DNA of 64,000 nt from Arthrobacter endolithicus (GTDB taxonomy: Bacteria > Actinomycetota > Actinomycetes > Actinomycetales > Micrococcaceae), in the NCBI RefSeq assembly GCF_026627425.1, contig NZ_JAPNLH010000016.1, positions 29,746 to 93,745 of the forward strand. The letters run 5' to 3'. Under the pieces are notes generated by a model that saw nothing but the letters and a program-made list of their open reading frames with translations, was not told the origin of the DNA and made no database searches. The position numbers and the translations under genes were made by a program. Positions 7,478 to 15,416 of this stretch are shown here, piece after piece. The first letter of the stretch is position 1; each line of letters begins with the position of its first letter.

Positions 7478-8611
7478 ATGACCATGACGCAGACGACGCT
7501 AAACGAGGCGGTCGCGGAGGTTACGGCAGTGGCCGCTGCTCACGCCGAACAGGTCGATACCGACGGCGTCTTTCCCGTAGATTCGGTCGCGGCGCTCCGC
7601 GCAAGTGGCCTGCTCGGTCTGGTGATCAGCGAGGACGCCGGGGGCATAGGCGCCGGCCCGGCCGAGTTCATCGAGGTGATCGGTTCCATCGCTGCCGCCT
7701 GTGGTTCGACCGCGATGATCTATTTGATGCATCTCGCTGCTGCGGTGACCGTGGCAGCCGCCCCGCCGGCCGCGATGCCGGACCTCCTCTCGCGGATGGC
7801 GTCGGGCGAGGTTCTGGGCACACTCGCCTTCAGTGAAAAGGGGTCGCGCTCGCACTTCTGGGCTCCCGTGTCGGAATCCTTCGCCGACGGGGACGACCTG
7901 CGCTTCACGGCCGACAAAAGTTGGGTGACCTCGGCCGGCTACGCCGATGTGTATGTGATGTCGTCGAAGAGCGCGGTCGACCCTGAGACAGTCGACCTGT
8001 ACGCGATCCCGTCCACCACCCCGGGTCTGGAGATCGCCGGTCCATGGAGCGGGCTGGGGCTGCGCGGCAACGCGTCGAGCCCGATGTCGGTGTCGGTGAC
8101 GATTCCGTCCAGCTATCGCCTCGGCGAGGCGGGCAGCGGATTCGGCACCATGATGGCCACCGTGCTGCCATGGTTTAACTTGGGCAACTCGGCTGTCTCG
8201 CTCGGACTCTCTCGGACGGCGGTGGATGCGGCGACGACCCACGTGGCCGGTGCCCGCTTGCAGCATCTGGATCAGGCGTTGTCCGCGCTGCCGACGATCC
8301 GCGCCCAAGTGGCGAGAATGAGCATCGCACTCGCCGCGCAGAGCTCTTACCTTGCGCAGGCGGCGGCACGGGTCGCGACCCCCGCCGATGACACCACACT
8401 GTTCGTGCTCGGGGTGAAAGCCTCGGCCAACGACGCCGCGCTGACAATTACCGAATCGGCGATGCGGGTCTGCGGAGGGGCGGCGTTCTCGAAGCATCTG
8501 CCGATCGAGCGGGCGTTCCGGGACGCACGCGCCGGCTCGGTCATGGCGCCGACCGCCGACGTGCTCTACGACTTCTACGGCAAGGCCCTCACCGGCCTTC
8601 CGCTGTTCTGA
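7478..8611 (+). CDS. Acyl-CoA dehydrogenase-like flavoprotein, non-canonical active site
   Basis: 377 aa with the full acyl-CoA dehydrogenase architecture: N-terminal helices with LLGLVISEDAGGIGAGP, the middle beta domain with GTLAFSEKGSRSHFWAP and FTADKSWVTSAGYAD, and the C-terminal four-helix domain with RVCGGAAFSKHLPIERAFRDARAG. The catalytic Glu normally found in an E-G-T motif after the RDAR segment is absent; the sequence is SVMAPTADVLYDFY. That pattern fits flavin monooxygenases built on this fold (DszC/SfnB-like) better than a true dehydrogenase. First gene of a five-gene operon with 7-bp spacing to the next gene. Substrate unknown. Confidence 0.8.
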   Translation: MTMTQTTLNEAVAEVTAVAAAHAEQVDTDGVFPVDSVAALRASGLLGLVISEDAGGIGAGPAEFIEVIGSIAAACGSTAMIYLMHLAAAVTVAAAPPAAMPDLLSRMASGEVLGTLAFSEKGSRSHFWAPVSESFADGDDLRFTADKSWVTSAGYADVYVMSSKSAVDPETVDLYAIPSTTPGLEIAGPWSGLGLRGNASSPMSVSVTIPSSYRLGEAGSGFGTMMATVLPWFNLGNSAVSLGLSRTAVDAATTHVAGARLQHLDQALSALPTIRAQVARMSIALAAQSSYLAQAAARVATPADDTTLFVLGVKASANDAALTITESAMRVCGGAAFSKHLPIERAFRDARAGSVMAPTADVLYDFYGKALTGLPLF

Positions 8612-8618
8612 GTGCCAG

Positions 8619-9443
8619 ATGTCGCAGCTAATCGGAGCCCCTCTGCTCGTCGGAGCAGTCGCCTACACGCCGAACGTCGTTCCCATCTGGGAAGGTATTC
8701 GCGACTACTTTGACGAGCCCGCATCGGCCATGGATTTCGTGCTGTTCTCCAACTACGGCCGCCTGGTCGACGCATTACAAGCCGGGATGATCGACATTGC
8801 CTGGAATACCAACCTGGCTTACGCGCGTGCCGTGCTGCAGACCGATGGGCATGTGCGGGCCCTCGCCATGCGCGACACGGACGCCGCTTTTTCGACGGTG
8901 TTCGTGGCGGCCGCAGGAAGCGGCTGGTCCGGCCCCGGCGACATCGCGACCCGGCGCCTGGCACTCGGGTCGGCGGACTCAGCTCACGCCGCAATCCTGC
9001 CCCTGCACTACCTGCGCACGGCCGGGGTGGACGTCGACCAAATGCAGCTGCGACGCTTTGACAGCGACATCGGCAAGCACGGTGACACTGGGCGCAGCGA
9101 GCTGGACGCGATCGACGCGGTACTTGCCGGTGATGCTGATGTCGCCGCCGTCGGCATCACGGTCTGGGAGAACCTCGGCCGCGGCGATCTGATGCCCGGA
9201 ATGCTCGAGCAGGTCTGGCAGACCGAAACCTACTCGCACTGCATGTTCACCGCCCTCGACACCCTGCCCGAGTCGGTGTACGCGCCGTGGGTGGCGAAGC
9301 TGCTCGCCATGGACTGGGAGGTTCCTGCACACCGGCGCATCCTCGAACTGGAGGGGCTGACTGAATGGGTCGAGCCGCACCTCGAGGGCTATACGGGTCT
9401 ATTCGAGGCCATCGAGGAGCAGGGGGTGGACGCACGATGGTAG
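8619..9443 (+). CDS. PhnD/SBP-fold protein without signal peptide
   Basis: 274 aa. It opens with LLVGAVAYTPNVVPIWEGIRDYF and has FVLFSNYGRLVDALQAGMIDIAWNTNLAYARA and ATRRLALGSADSAHAAILPLHYLR, the two-lobe pattern of phosphonate/phosphate-type periplasmic binding proteins (PhnD, NMT1). There is no hydrophobic leader or lipobox Cys, and no ABC permease or ATPase is near, so it probably acts in the cytoplasm, as SBP-fold enzymes such as MqnA/MqnD do. The start 7 bp after the flavoprotein and the overlap with the radical SAM gene (ATGGTAG) tie it to the operon. Function unknown. Confidence 0.75.
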   Translation: MSQLIGAPLLVGAVAYTPNVVPIWEGIRDYFDEPASAMDFVLFSNYGRLVDALQAGMIDIAWNTNLAYARAVLQTDGHVRALAMRDTDAAFSTVFVAAAGSGWSGPGDIATRRLALGSADSAHAAILPLHYLRTAGVDVDQMQLRRFDSDIGKHGDTGRSELDAIDAVLAGDADVAAVGITVWENLGRGDLMPGMLEQVWQTETYSHCMFTALDTLPESVYAPWVAKLLAMDWEVPAHRRILELEGLTEWVEPHLEGYTGLFEAIEEQGVDARW

Positions 9444-10435
9444 TCATGGCGCTGATGCGGACCGTTGAACAGCTCGCCGAGGGTGACACCGCCGAGTTCG
9501 CGGTGGCGTCAGCAAGCGACCTGGAACTCGTGCGCCGCTGGTGCGAGAAGACCGGTAACACCCTCGTCAGCACCCTGATGGTCGAGCAGGACTCTGGCCA
9601 CGTCACGGTTGGTCGGGGCCGGCCGCGCAACCCGGCCTCGATGATCCCCGCCGACCGGATGCCCGGGGCCCGGCTGTGGCTGTACACCAACTTCCACTGC
9701 AACCTGGCCTGCGACTACTGCTGCGTCGCGTCCTCACCGAAGACCGACCCGCGACTGCTCGGGATCGACGCCATCCAGACGCTCGTGGCCGAAGCCGCGG
9801 CGTGGGGCGTGCGCGAGCTGTATCTCACCGGCGGCGAGCCGTTCCTGCTGCCCAACATCGACATGATTGTGCGGGCGTGCGCCGACCGGCTGCCGACCAC
9901 GCTGCTGACCAACGGGATGCTGTTCCGTGGCCAAGGGCTACGCAAACTGCGGGCGATGCCGCGCGAGGGATTAACGCTGCAGATCAGCGTGGACTCACCC
10001 ACGGCCGACGTTCACGACTCGCACCGCGGCGCCGGCAGTTGGAAGCGGGCGCTTGACGGCATTCGAGTTGCACTCGCAGAGGGCTTCATTGTGCGGGTCG
10101 CCGCGACGATCTCGGCGCACGACGACCCGGCCCTAGACGAGCTGCACGCCCTCTTTGACGGGCTCGGGATCCCGCGGGCAGATCAGGTGATCCGACCCAT
10201 CGCGCACCAGGGCGTCGCCGAAGAGGGGGTCGCGTTCTCGAGCAAATCGCTCATCCCCGAGGTGACTGTCACGGCGGAAGGCGTTTACTGGCATCCGGTT
10301 GCCGCGCTCGACGAGGACGCGCTCGTGAGTCGACAGATTCTGCCGCTCGCTCCCTCGCTCGACCGGGTGAGCGAACTCTTCATCCAACAGTGGTCGTCGG
10401 TGACGGCCGCCACTTCGATGTTCGCCTGTGCCTGA
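9437..10435 (+). CDS. Radical SAM protein with N-terminal TusA-like domain
   Basis: 332 aa from ATG 9437, overlapping the previous stop. Residues about 8-62 (VEQLAEGDTAEFAVASAS, RRWCEKTGNTLVS) resemble the second half of TusA/SirA sulfur-carrier domains but lack the N-terminal C-P-x-P Cys. The radical SAM core follows: C88-x3-C92-x2-C95 in HCNLACDYCC binds the 4Fe-4S cluster, then GVRELYLTGGEPFLLPNID, TNGML and LQISVDSP. The C-terminus ends in MFACA, giving a terminal Cys. It probably modifies a small molecule or peptide by SAM radical chemistry; a link to sulfur is inferred from the TusA-like part and the DoxX neighbour. Confidence 0.8.
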   Translation: MVVMALMRTVEQLAEGDTAEFAVASASDLELVRRWCEKTGNTLVSTLMVEQDSGHVTVGRGRPRNPASMIPADRMPGARLWLYTNFHCNLACDYCCVASSPKTDPRLLGIDAIQTLVAEAAAWGVRELYLTGGEPFLLPNIDMIVRACADRLPTTLLTNGMLFRGQGLRKLRAMPREGLTLQISVDSPTADVHDSHRGAGSWKRALDGIRVALAEGFIVRVAATISAHDDPALDELHALFDGLGIPRADQVIRPIAHQGVAEEGVAFSSKSLIPEVTVTAEGVYWHPVAALDEDALVSRQILPLAPSLDRVSELFIQQWSSVTAATSMFACA

Positions 10436-10451
10436 ACGGAACGAGAACGCC

Positions 10452-11000
10452 ATGACTAGTACGACCCGGACCACCGAAGCGTCGGGCATCAACCGTCTCG
10501 AGACCGGTCGGCCCGCGCGCGCTGTGCTAGCGGCCGTCCGGATCGCCGTGGGGCTCATGTGGCTTCAGAACGTAGATTGGAAGCGTCCGCCCGACTTCGG
10601 GCAGGCCTCTCAGAGTGGTCTGTACCAGTTCACCTCCGATGCGGTGAAGCATCCGGTGCTCGAGCCCTTCAGTTGGCTGGTGCAGAACGTTATCTTTCCA
10701 AACTTCGCGCTCTTCGGCTGGGGGGTGCTGATCGCAGAGTTCTTTCTCGGGGCGTTCCTGCTCGTGGGTTTCCTGACGCGCTTCTGGGCGGCCATCGGCA
10801 TCCTGCAGACCGTGGCCATCACCCTCTCGGTGCTGAACACGCCCGGGGAGTGGCAGTGGAGTTACTACCTGATGTTCGCCGCGCAATTCGTAATCCTGGC
10901 TACCGCGGCCGGTCGTATCACCGGCGTCGACGGGCTGCTGAGACCGCGGTGGTCGTCCTTGGCGGGTCGTCCGGCTCGGATCGCGATGGTGCTCTCATGA
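10452..11000 (+). CDS. DoxX-family membrane protein
   Basis: 182 aa from ATG 10452; GTG 10428, inside the previous gene, is an alternative. Four hydrophobic segments, with RIAVGLMWLQNVDWKRPPDF early, ALFGWGVLIAEFFLGAFLLVGFLTRFWA in the centre and YYLMFAAQFVILATAAGRITGVDGLLRPR at the end, match the DoxX family. DoxX/DoxD subunits belong to thiosulfate:quinone oxidoreductase in Acidianus, while many bacterial relatives have other redox or unknown roles. It overlaps the following small membrane protein by ATGA. Confidence 0.8.
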   Translation: MTSTTRTTEASGINRLETGRPARAVLAAVRIAVGLMWLQNVDWKRPPDFGQASQSGLYQFTSDAVKHPVLEPFSWLVQNVIFPNFALFGWGVLIAEFFLGAFLLVGFLTRFWAAIGILQTVAITLSVLNTPGEWQWSYYLMFAAQFVILATAAGRITGVDGLLRPRWSSLAGRPARIAMVLS

Positions 11001-11383
11001 GCAGCGCGAGCGGCACCGCGGACACCCGTTCTGCCCGCACGCCGAGGGATTGGCGTATCCGCGGGCTGATAGTTGCCGGCTTCACCGCCTTGAGCTCCCT
11101 GTTCGCGCTGGTGAACTATACGCCGCTGCAGTTCGTCTCGGTCAACCTGGTGCAGGCACTTGCGTTCGTCGTTTTGGGCGCCCTCGCCGCCCTGGGCTGC
11201 GTGCTGCGGATACCTGTGCTCCTGTTCTTGGCCGGCACGATCCTGATCGTCATCGGGCTGGTGCGCCTCGTCACGTACGGTCAGACGATCGGAATCATCT
11301 CGGGCTCGGTCAACGCCGCAGCTTTGATGGTCGGCTTTGGCGCTGCGTTCCTCGCGATATGGCTCACCTCGAGGCCGGCATAA
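10997..11383 (+). CDS. Small four-helix membrane protein, unknown
   Basis: 128 aa starting within the DoxX stop (ATGA). Hydrophobic segments at about residues 24-44 (GLIVAGFTALSSLFALVNY), 50-70, 74-94 (IPVLLFLAGTILIVIGLVRLV) and 101-124 (GSVNAAALMVGFGAAFLAIWL). No recognised family. Its coupling to DoxX suggests they form a membrane complex; it is the last gene of the five-gene operon. Confidence 0.7.
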   Translation: MSSASGTADTRSARTPRDWRIRGLIVAGFTALSSLFALVNYTPLQFVSVNLVQALAFVVLGALAALGCVLRIPVLLFLAGTILIVIGLVRLVTYGQTIGIISGSVNAAALMVGFGAAFLAIWLTSRPA

Positions 11384-11759
11384 GAGAAAAGATGACTGGG
11401 CTTGTCAGAGTATTCATTGGCAGCGACGGCAAGCTCACGACTCATAACCGTTGTGTCGCTGGTCCAAGTTTCAAAACCGGTCGGGCCAAGTCGAAGGCCA
11501 CGGCTGACAGACCACTCCCCGTGGGCGTCCCGAATTGAACCCACCGCGGATCAACTAACGGGAAACCAGGAACTCGCCAACACGTTCACCGTCACGACAT
11601 CGAGTTCAACCGAGCCCGTCAGTCAGCATCGCGGTAATCACCCGAGTCAGCGAGCAGCAGCAAGCCACGCGCCCAGAGGCATCAAAAGTGAGCACGGACT
11701 CAACGCCGATAAACCGACACCGGCCGGAAACTGTAGTTCAGGGCCGGGTTAGGTGGGTG
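11384..11759. other. Intergenic stretch between convergent operon ends
   Basis: No supported gene. Open frames here are short and have no domain or ribosome binding site. The first bases of the native TetR 3' end lie just beyond, at 11776. Confidence 0.4.
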
Positions 11760-12377
11760 CTACGCGCAACGGGCTTTACCACGTGTCGACGGTGACATGC
11801 ATAGCGTTGAGGTATTGGTGGATCTGGGGTCTGCGCCCGAACGCATGATGACCTGCAACCCCAACAGGTAAGTGGTGAGGAGGTCCGTTCGCGCTTGGGC
11901 AATCGCTGAATCGGCCTCCCCTTCGGGGAGGGCCCGAACGATGAGGGTGCGGATCTGCTCGCGCATCTGTCGTCGGTAAATCTTCGAGAAGTCATAGCCC
12001 GGCAGGGTGCCACGCAGCTCGTTAGAGGCCATCACCATCAGGCACCCATCGCGGCCCCGCTCGGAGATCGCGTCTACTTCGAACAGCTCCACGAACCTGT
12101 GGACGCCCTCGACCCCGGGCCCGGCCTGTTCGATCAGTGCAGCGAACATTGCAATCCGCTCGGCGAGATAGCGGCGCAGCACCGTGGCGAAGAGTTGTTC
12201 CTTGGTGCCGAAGGTGCGATAAAGACTCGGCTTGTGGACCCCGCTTATCCTCACGATCTCCGTCATCGAGGTCTGGCCGTACCCCTGGCGCCAGAACAAA
12301 TCGGTCAGCTTGGCGAGAACAGCTTCCTCATCGAAGAGTCTCGGGCGACCGATCGCGGCATCCACGCTAATGCTCAT
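11760..12377 (-). CDS. TetR-family regulator with C-terminal frameshift
   Basis: 205 aa in the current frame. The N-terminal HTH is intact: FDEEAVLAKLTDLFWRQGYGQTSMTEIVRISGVHKPSLYRTFGTKEQLF. After RSGADP (about 11832) the frame runs into an unrelated tail. Shifting by one base gives IHQYLNAMHVTVDTW and a stop at 11776, a much more natural ending, so one base appears to be lost. The last 16 or so residues are affected, which may leave DNA binding intact. It faces a divergent region with two matching operator sites (12404-12456) and a decayed SDR gene. Confidence 0.85.
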   Translation of the reverse strand: MSISVDAAIGRPRLFDEEAVLAKLTDLFWRQGYGQTSMTEIVRISGVHKPSLYRTFGTKEQLFATVLRRYLAERIAMFAALIEQAGPGVEGVHRFVELFEVDAISERGRDGCLMVMASNELRGTLPGYDFSKIYRRQMREQIRTLIVRALPEGEADSAIAQARTDLLTTYLLGLQVIMRSGADPRSTNTSTLCMSPSTRGKARCA

Positions 12378-12403
12378 TAGCTCAGTCTACGTCGCCTGGA
12401 CGA

Positions 12404-12456
12404 CTTTGGTACCTCTCGGTAACAAAGACCCCAATAATAGGGTACCGTTTGGTACA
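12404..12456. promoter_or_regulatory. Paired TetR operators
   Basis: Two sites share GGTACC-N4-GGTA. Site 1 (12404-12427) is CTTTGGTACC, TCTC, GGTAACAAAG, a palindrome with one mismatch. Site 2 (12441-12456) is GGTACC, GTTT, GGTACA. The centres are 33 bp apart, about three helical turns, on the same DNA face. They lie between the divergent tetR start and the SDR remnant. Confidence 0.7.
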
Positions 12457-12518
12457 GAAAGAGAGTTCACCCCCCGGGTCCTGTCTGTGGTCCGCGACCT
12501 CAACCCGGAAGCTCAATC

Positions 12519-12682
12519 GTGGATTTGCTGGTCAATAACGCCGGCAACGTCCGGGCCGGCCTGCTGGAGCAGTCCGAGGTATGCAGCAGCTTTACGTGAC
12601 CGACCCGCACGCGGTCGATGCCGCGATTGCTCCGAAGCTGCGCGAGCTGGAAGGCGCAGTCAAGGACCACAAGAGCATCTGA
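12519..12682 (+). pseudogene. SDR oxidoreductase remnant
   Basis: From 12519 the frame reads VDLLVNNAGNVRAGLLEQSE, the N-N-A-G core of a short-chain dehydrogenase, and stops at 12599. A second frame from 12581 to 12682 gives a 33-residue helical tail (DPHAVDAAIAPKLRELEGA). The Rossmann N-terminus and catalytic Tyr-Lys are missing. It lies directly downstream of the TetR operators, so it is probably what is left of the regulated gene. Confidence 0.55.
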
Positions 12683-12763
12683 GGGGCAACTAACCAGAAT
12701 CTCTTTGAAGATTCCTCAACCACTGGCTTGCGATGGCCGACCGAGACTGAAACGGAGAAACCC

Positions 12764-13327
12764 ATGATCGATTTCCAACGGCACGACGAAGACACAGCAC
12801 CCGAAGCGAGCAAGGCTCTGCTCGCCAAATCGAAGAAACAGAACGGGAGGATCCCGGGATTGCACGCGACCATGGCCGAGGCGCCCGGCCTGCTCGAGGG
12901 CTATCAGCTGGTGCATCAGCTGTTCCTTGACTCGAGCTTTGACAAGGACGAGCTGACTGTCGTTTGGCAGACGGTTAACGTCGAACACGCCTGCACCTAC
13001 TGTGTTCCGGCCCACACCGGTATTGCAAAATCCATGAAGGTGGACGATGCAATCACCGAAGCGCTGCGCAATGAAACGCCTTTGCCCAGCCCCCGTCTGG
13101 AGGCCCTGCGCACCTTCACTTTGGGTATGGTGCGTGAGCGAGGAAACGTGGACGACGACGCCGTGCGGGCCTTTCTGGATGCTGGCTTCACCAAGCGCCA
13201 GGTCCTCGAAGTAGTCCTTGGAGTCTCGCAAAAAGTAATGTCGAACTACACCAACCACCTGGCTCAAACGCCGGTGGACGTGCCTTTCCAGAAGTTCGCT
13301 TGGCGCGAAGCGGCCGCAACGGCCTGA
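12764..13327 (+). CDS. Carboxymuconolactone decarboxylase (CMD/AhpD-like) family protein
   Basis: 187 aa from ATG 12764, with AACGGAGAAA as ribosome binding site. The AhpD-like active-site pattern is present: E-H-A-C-T-Y-C-V-P-A-H at about residues 80-90, with the C-x2-C pair and downstream His. RIPGLHATMAEAPGLLEGYQ precedes it and ACVEVVLGVSQKVMSNYTNHLA-type helix follows. AhpD proteins use the Cys pair for peroxidase or disulfide chemistry; a peroxide or thiol-redox role is likely. It is the only intact gene downstream of the TetR operators and may be in that regulon. Confidence 0.8.
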   Translation: MIDFQRHDEDTAPEASKALLAKSKKQNGRIPGLHATMAEAPGLLEGYQLVHQLFLDSSFDKDELTVVWQTVNVEHACTYCVPAHTGIAKSMKVDDAITEALRNETPLPSPRLEALRTFTLGMVRERGNVDDDAVRAFLDAGFTKRQVLEVVLGVSQKVMSNYTNHLAQTPVDVPFQKFAWREAAATA

Positions 13328-13380
13328 CGTCGGGGCAACGCCTCCCGAGAGATGCCGTCCACAACAAACCATCCTTTCCG

Positions 13381-13791
13381 TTACCGGAGGTGTCCGGCCA
13401 ACGGGACCTCGTTGGCAATGAAGGAAAAGTCTTCAGTGCCAGCTTCCGGGTGCGACAGCTCGGCGTAGCGGTCTTCACCCAACGGATCGGTTATCACTTC
13501 CTGGACCAGGGAGTAAGTGTCTTCATTATTGACCAGTACCGGATACAACAGGGTGTATTTTATGTCGGCCTGCAGCCCGTGGGCGGCAGCAACCCCCTCG
13601 ACCACCTGTACCGCGCGTTGGCATATTTTCGTCCGCGATTCTGCGCTGAATCTACGGATCGTGGCTTCGAAAGCGGCTTCTCGGAAGATGATATTGTCCC
13701 TGGTTCAGCCGGATATTTTCCCGACCGTCAGGACAGCCGGATCAAAGACGTCGAAGGTGCAAATGACCATGGTCTGCAGCGCTGGCAGCGC
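13381..13791 (-). pseudogene. M20 amidohydrolase (hippurate hydrolase-like) C-terminal remnant
   Basis: On the minus strand the frame reads LPALQTMVICTFDVFDPAVLTVGKISG, then an in-frame TGA (13705-13707), then TRDNIIFREAAFEATIRRFSAES and, after VVEGVAAAHGL, LLYPVLVNNEDT and SHPEAGTEDFSFIANEVP before losing homology. This is the dimerisation domain and C-terminal metal region of M20D peptidases. The N-terminal catalytic half is missing, upstream sequence has a TAG at 13792, and the extreme C-terminus is replaced. Clearly non-functional. Confidence 0.75.
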
Positions 13792-14050
13792 CTACGCGCC
13801 TTTAATGGAGGCCGAGGTTGGTGCGGGACAGCGTGGCGCGGACGGAGACGAGCGCTTCCACGCGGCGATCGCCGTTGCGGGTCACTCAGAATTGCTGGCC
13901 GGTTCATGGCCGAGATCTCCGACCTGGTTCGTGATACGCGGTTGGAGTCATGGAGCCACGCGACTGCTCATCAAGGCTGAGCCCGCCATCAGGACGCCTC
14001 CATTACCCGACCGGAAGCGATAGGCTCCCTGCCTGGCGCCGCGGGCACGC

Positions 14051-15082
14051 CTAGGCGGGGGCTACATCAATGAGCACCTTGCCAACCATGCCCTCTTCAA
14101 CCGCAGCATGGGCCGCAGCCGTGTCCGCCAGGTCAAAACGATGCAGCGGCAGGCCTGCCTGCTCCCCCACAGCCAAAGCGCCGTCGGCAACTGCTGCATT
14201 GATGTCCTCGGCTGCGGCGTGCACAGCCTCCGTCCCCAGCGTGTACAGCAACACAAACTGGTAGCGGACATTGAGACTGAAATGTCTGCGCACGTCTAAA
14301 TGAACGTGATCACCACCATTATTGGCGTAGACAGCGACACAGCCGTTGTTACGGACGACTGCCAAGTCCAGTTCGGAGTTCTGCGCGGGCGCCACCTCGA
14401 CGACGAGATCGACGCCCTCCGGAGCGATATAGCGGATCTGCGCTGCGGTGTCGGCTTCCGTGTAATTGATGACATGGTCGGCTCCCGCGTTGCGGGCCAG
14501 CACTGCCTTTGCCGGACTGCTGATGGTAGTAATAACGACGGCGCCGGCCCACTTAGCGAGCTGGATCGCGGCATGACCGACAGCACCTGCCCCTCCCGCA
14601 ACGAGCACCACCTTGCCACTGAGTGAGCCTGGGCTCAGCCTGCGTGGACCATCCTCAGCAACAGTTAAGGCCCGATGCGCGGTGATGGCTGGAACGCCCA
14701 GGCTCGCACCGAGATCAAACCCCGCATGCTCCGGAAGCGCAAAAACACGCTCGAGGGGTAAAACCGCAAATTCCTGGGCGGTCCCACCGTGTGCCCGCTG
14801 ATACGCGGCCAACGCCAGCCAGACGTGATCTCCGACCCGGAACCGGTCGACGCCGGCACCAAGGGCATCCACTATGCCCGCGCCATCCTGGTTGGGCACG
14901 ACCTCTGCAAAAGGCAGCGGTTCACCCGGTTGAGCGCCTCGGCGCGACTTCCAATCCGTGGGATTTACCCCAGAGACCCTGATCCGGACACGGACCTCTC
15001 CGGGCCCCGGGTAGCTCACCACACGGTCGACAAGCTCGAGAACAGATGGGTCGCCGGTAGCCCGGTACACAATAGCTTTCAT
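14051..15082 (-). CDS. NADPH:quinone oxidoreductase, zinc-independent MDR family
   Basis: 343 aa. GroES-like N-terminal domain (GPGEVRVRIRVSGVNPTDWKSRRG, VPNQDGAGIVDALGAGVDRFRVGDHVW) followed by a Rossmann domain with VVLVAGGAGAVGHAAIQLAKWAGA and HVINYTEAD. The zinc-ligand Cys residues of alcohol dehydrogenases are absent, fitting the QOR (zeta-crystallin) group that reduces quinones or enones with NADPH. The start ATG 15082 follows TTGGAGT at short distance. It is monocistronic, with unassigned DNA upstream. Confidence 0.85.
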   Translation of the reverse strand: MKAIVYRATGDPSVLELVDRVVSYPGPGEVRVRIRVSGVNPTDWKSRRGAQPGEPLPFAEVVPNQDGAGIVDALGAGVDRFRVGDHVWLALAAYQRAHGGTAQEFAVLPLERVFALPEHAGFDLGASLGVPAITAHRALTVAEDGPRRLSPGSLSGKVVLVAGGAGAVGHAAIQLAKWAGAVVITTISSPAKAVLARNAGADHVINYTEADTAAQIRYIAPEGVDLVVEVAPAQNSELDLAVVRNNGCVAVYANNGGDHVHLDVRRHFSLNVRYQFVLLYTLGTEAVHAAAEDINAAVADGALAVGEQAGLPLHRFDLADTAAAHAAVEEGMVGKVLIDVAPA

Positions 15083-15416
15083 ACTCCAACCTAACGCGAT
15101 CCCCCACGGTAAATTCCCGCCTGCTATGGAATTCCCCGTAGACGACTTCCGCCTTGGCTACGGGGTTAACAACAAAAAATTCGGCCCGGACCCAACAAGA
15201 CTTCGAGATCGTGGCGTCCAGTATTCTTCGACGAGCCCGAGCGAATCCGCGATACGCACTGTGTCCATAATCAGCGGCACCCGAGCCTAGACCGAGCGGC
15301 GTGTCTCCGCTGTTCAAGTGATCAGGACAAACGTCTGACCAGCAGCGCCAGCTGCGACCCGCCCATCCGGTGGGAGGGGAGGATACGGTAGCGGGGGTCC
15401 GGGCAGGGGCGGCAGA
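15083..15416. other. Intergenic stretch
   Basis: No supported gene or repeat. It contains the promoter region of the quinone oxidoreductase on the minus strand and the 3' flank of the MFS gene. Confidence 0.4.

Noticed and set aside
13300..13980. A 226-codon plus-strand frame over the M20 remnant.
   Set aside because: The minus strand gives clear M20 peptidase sequence; the plus frame has no domain.
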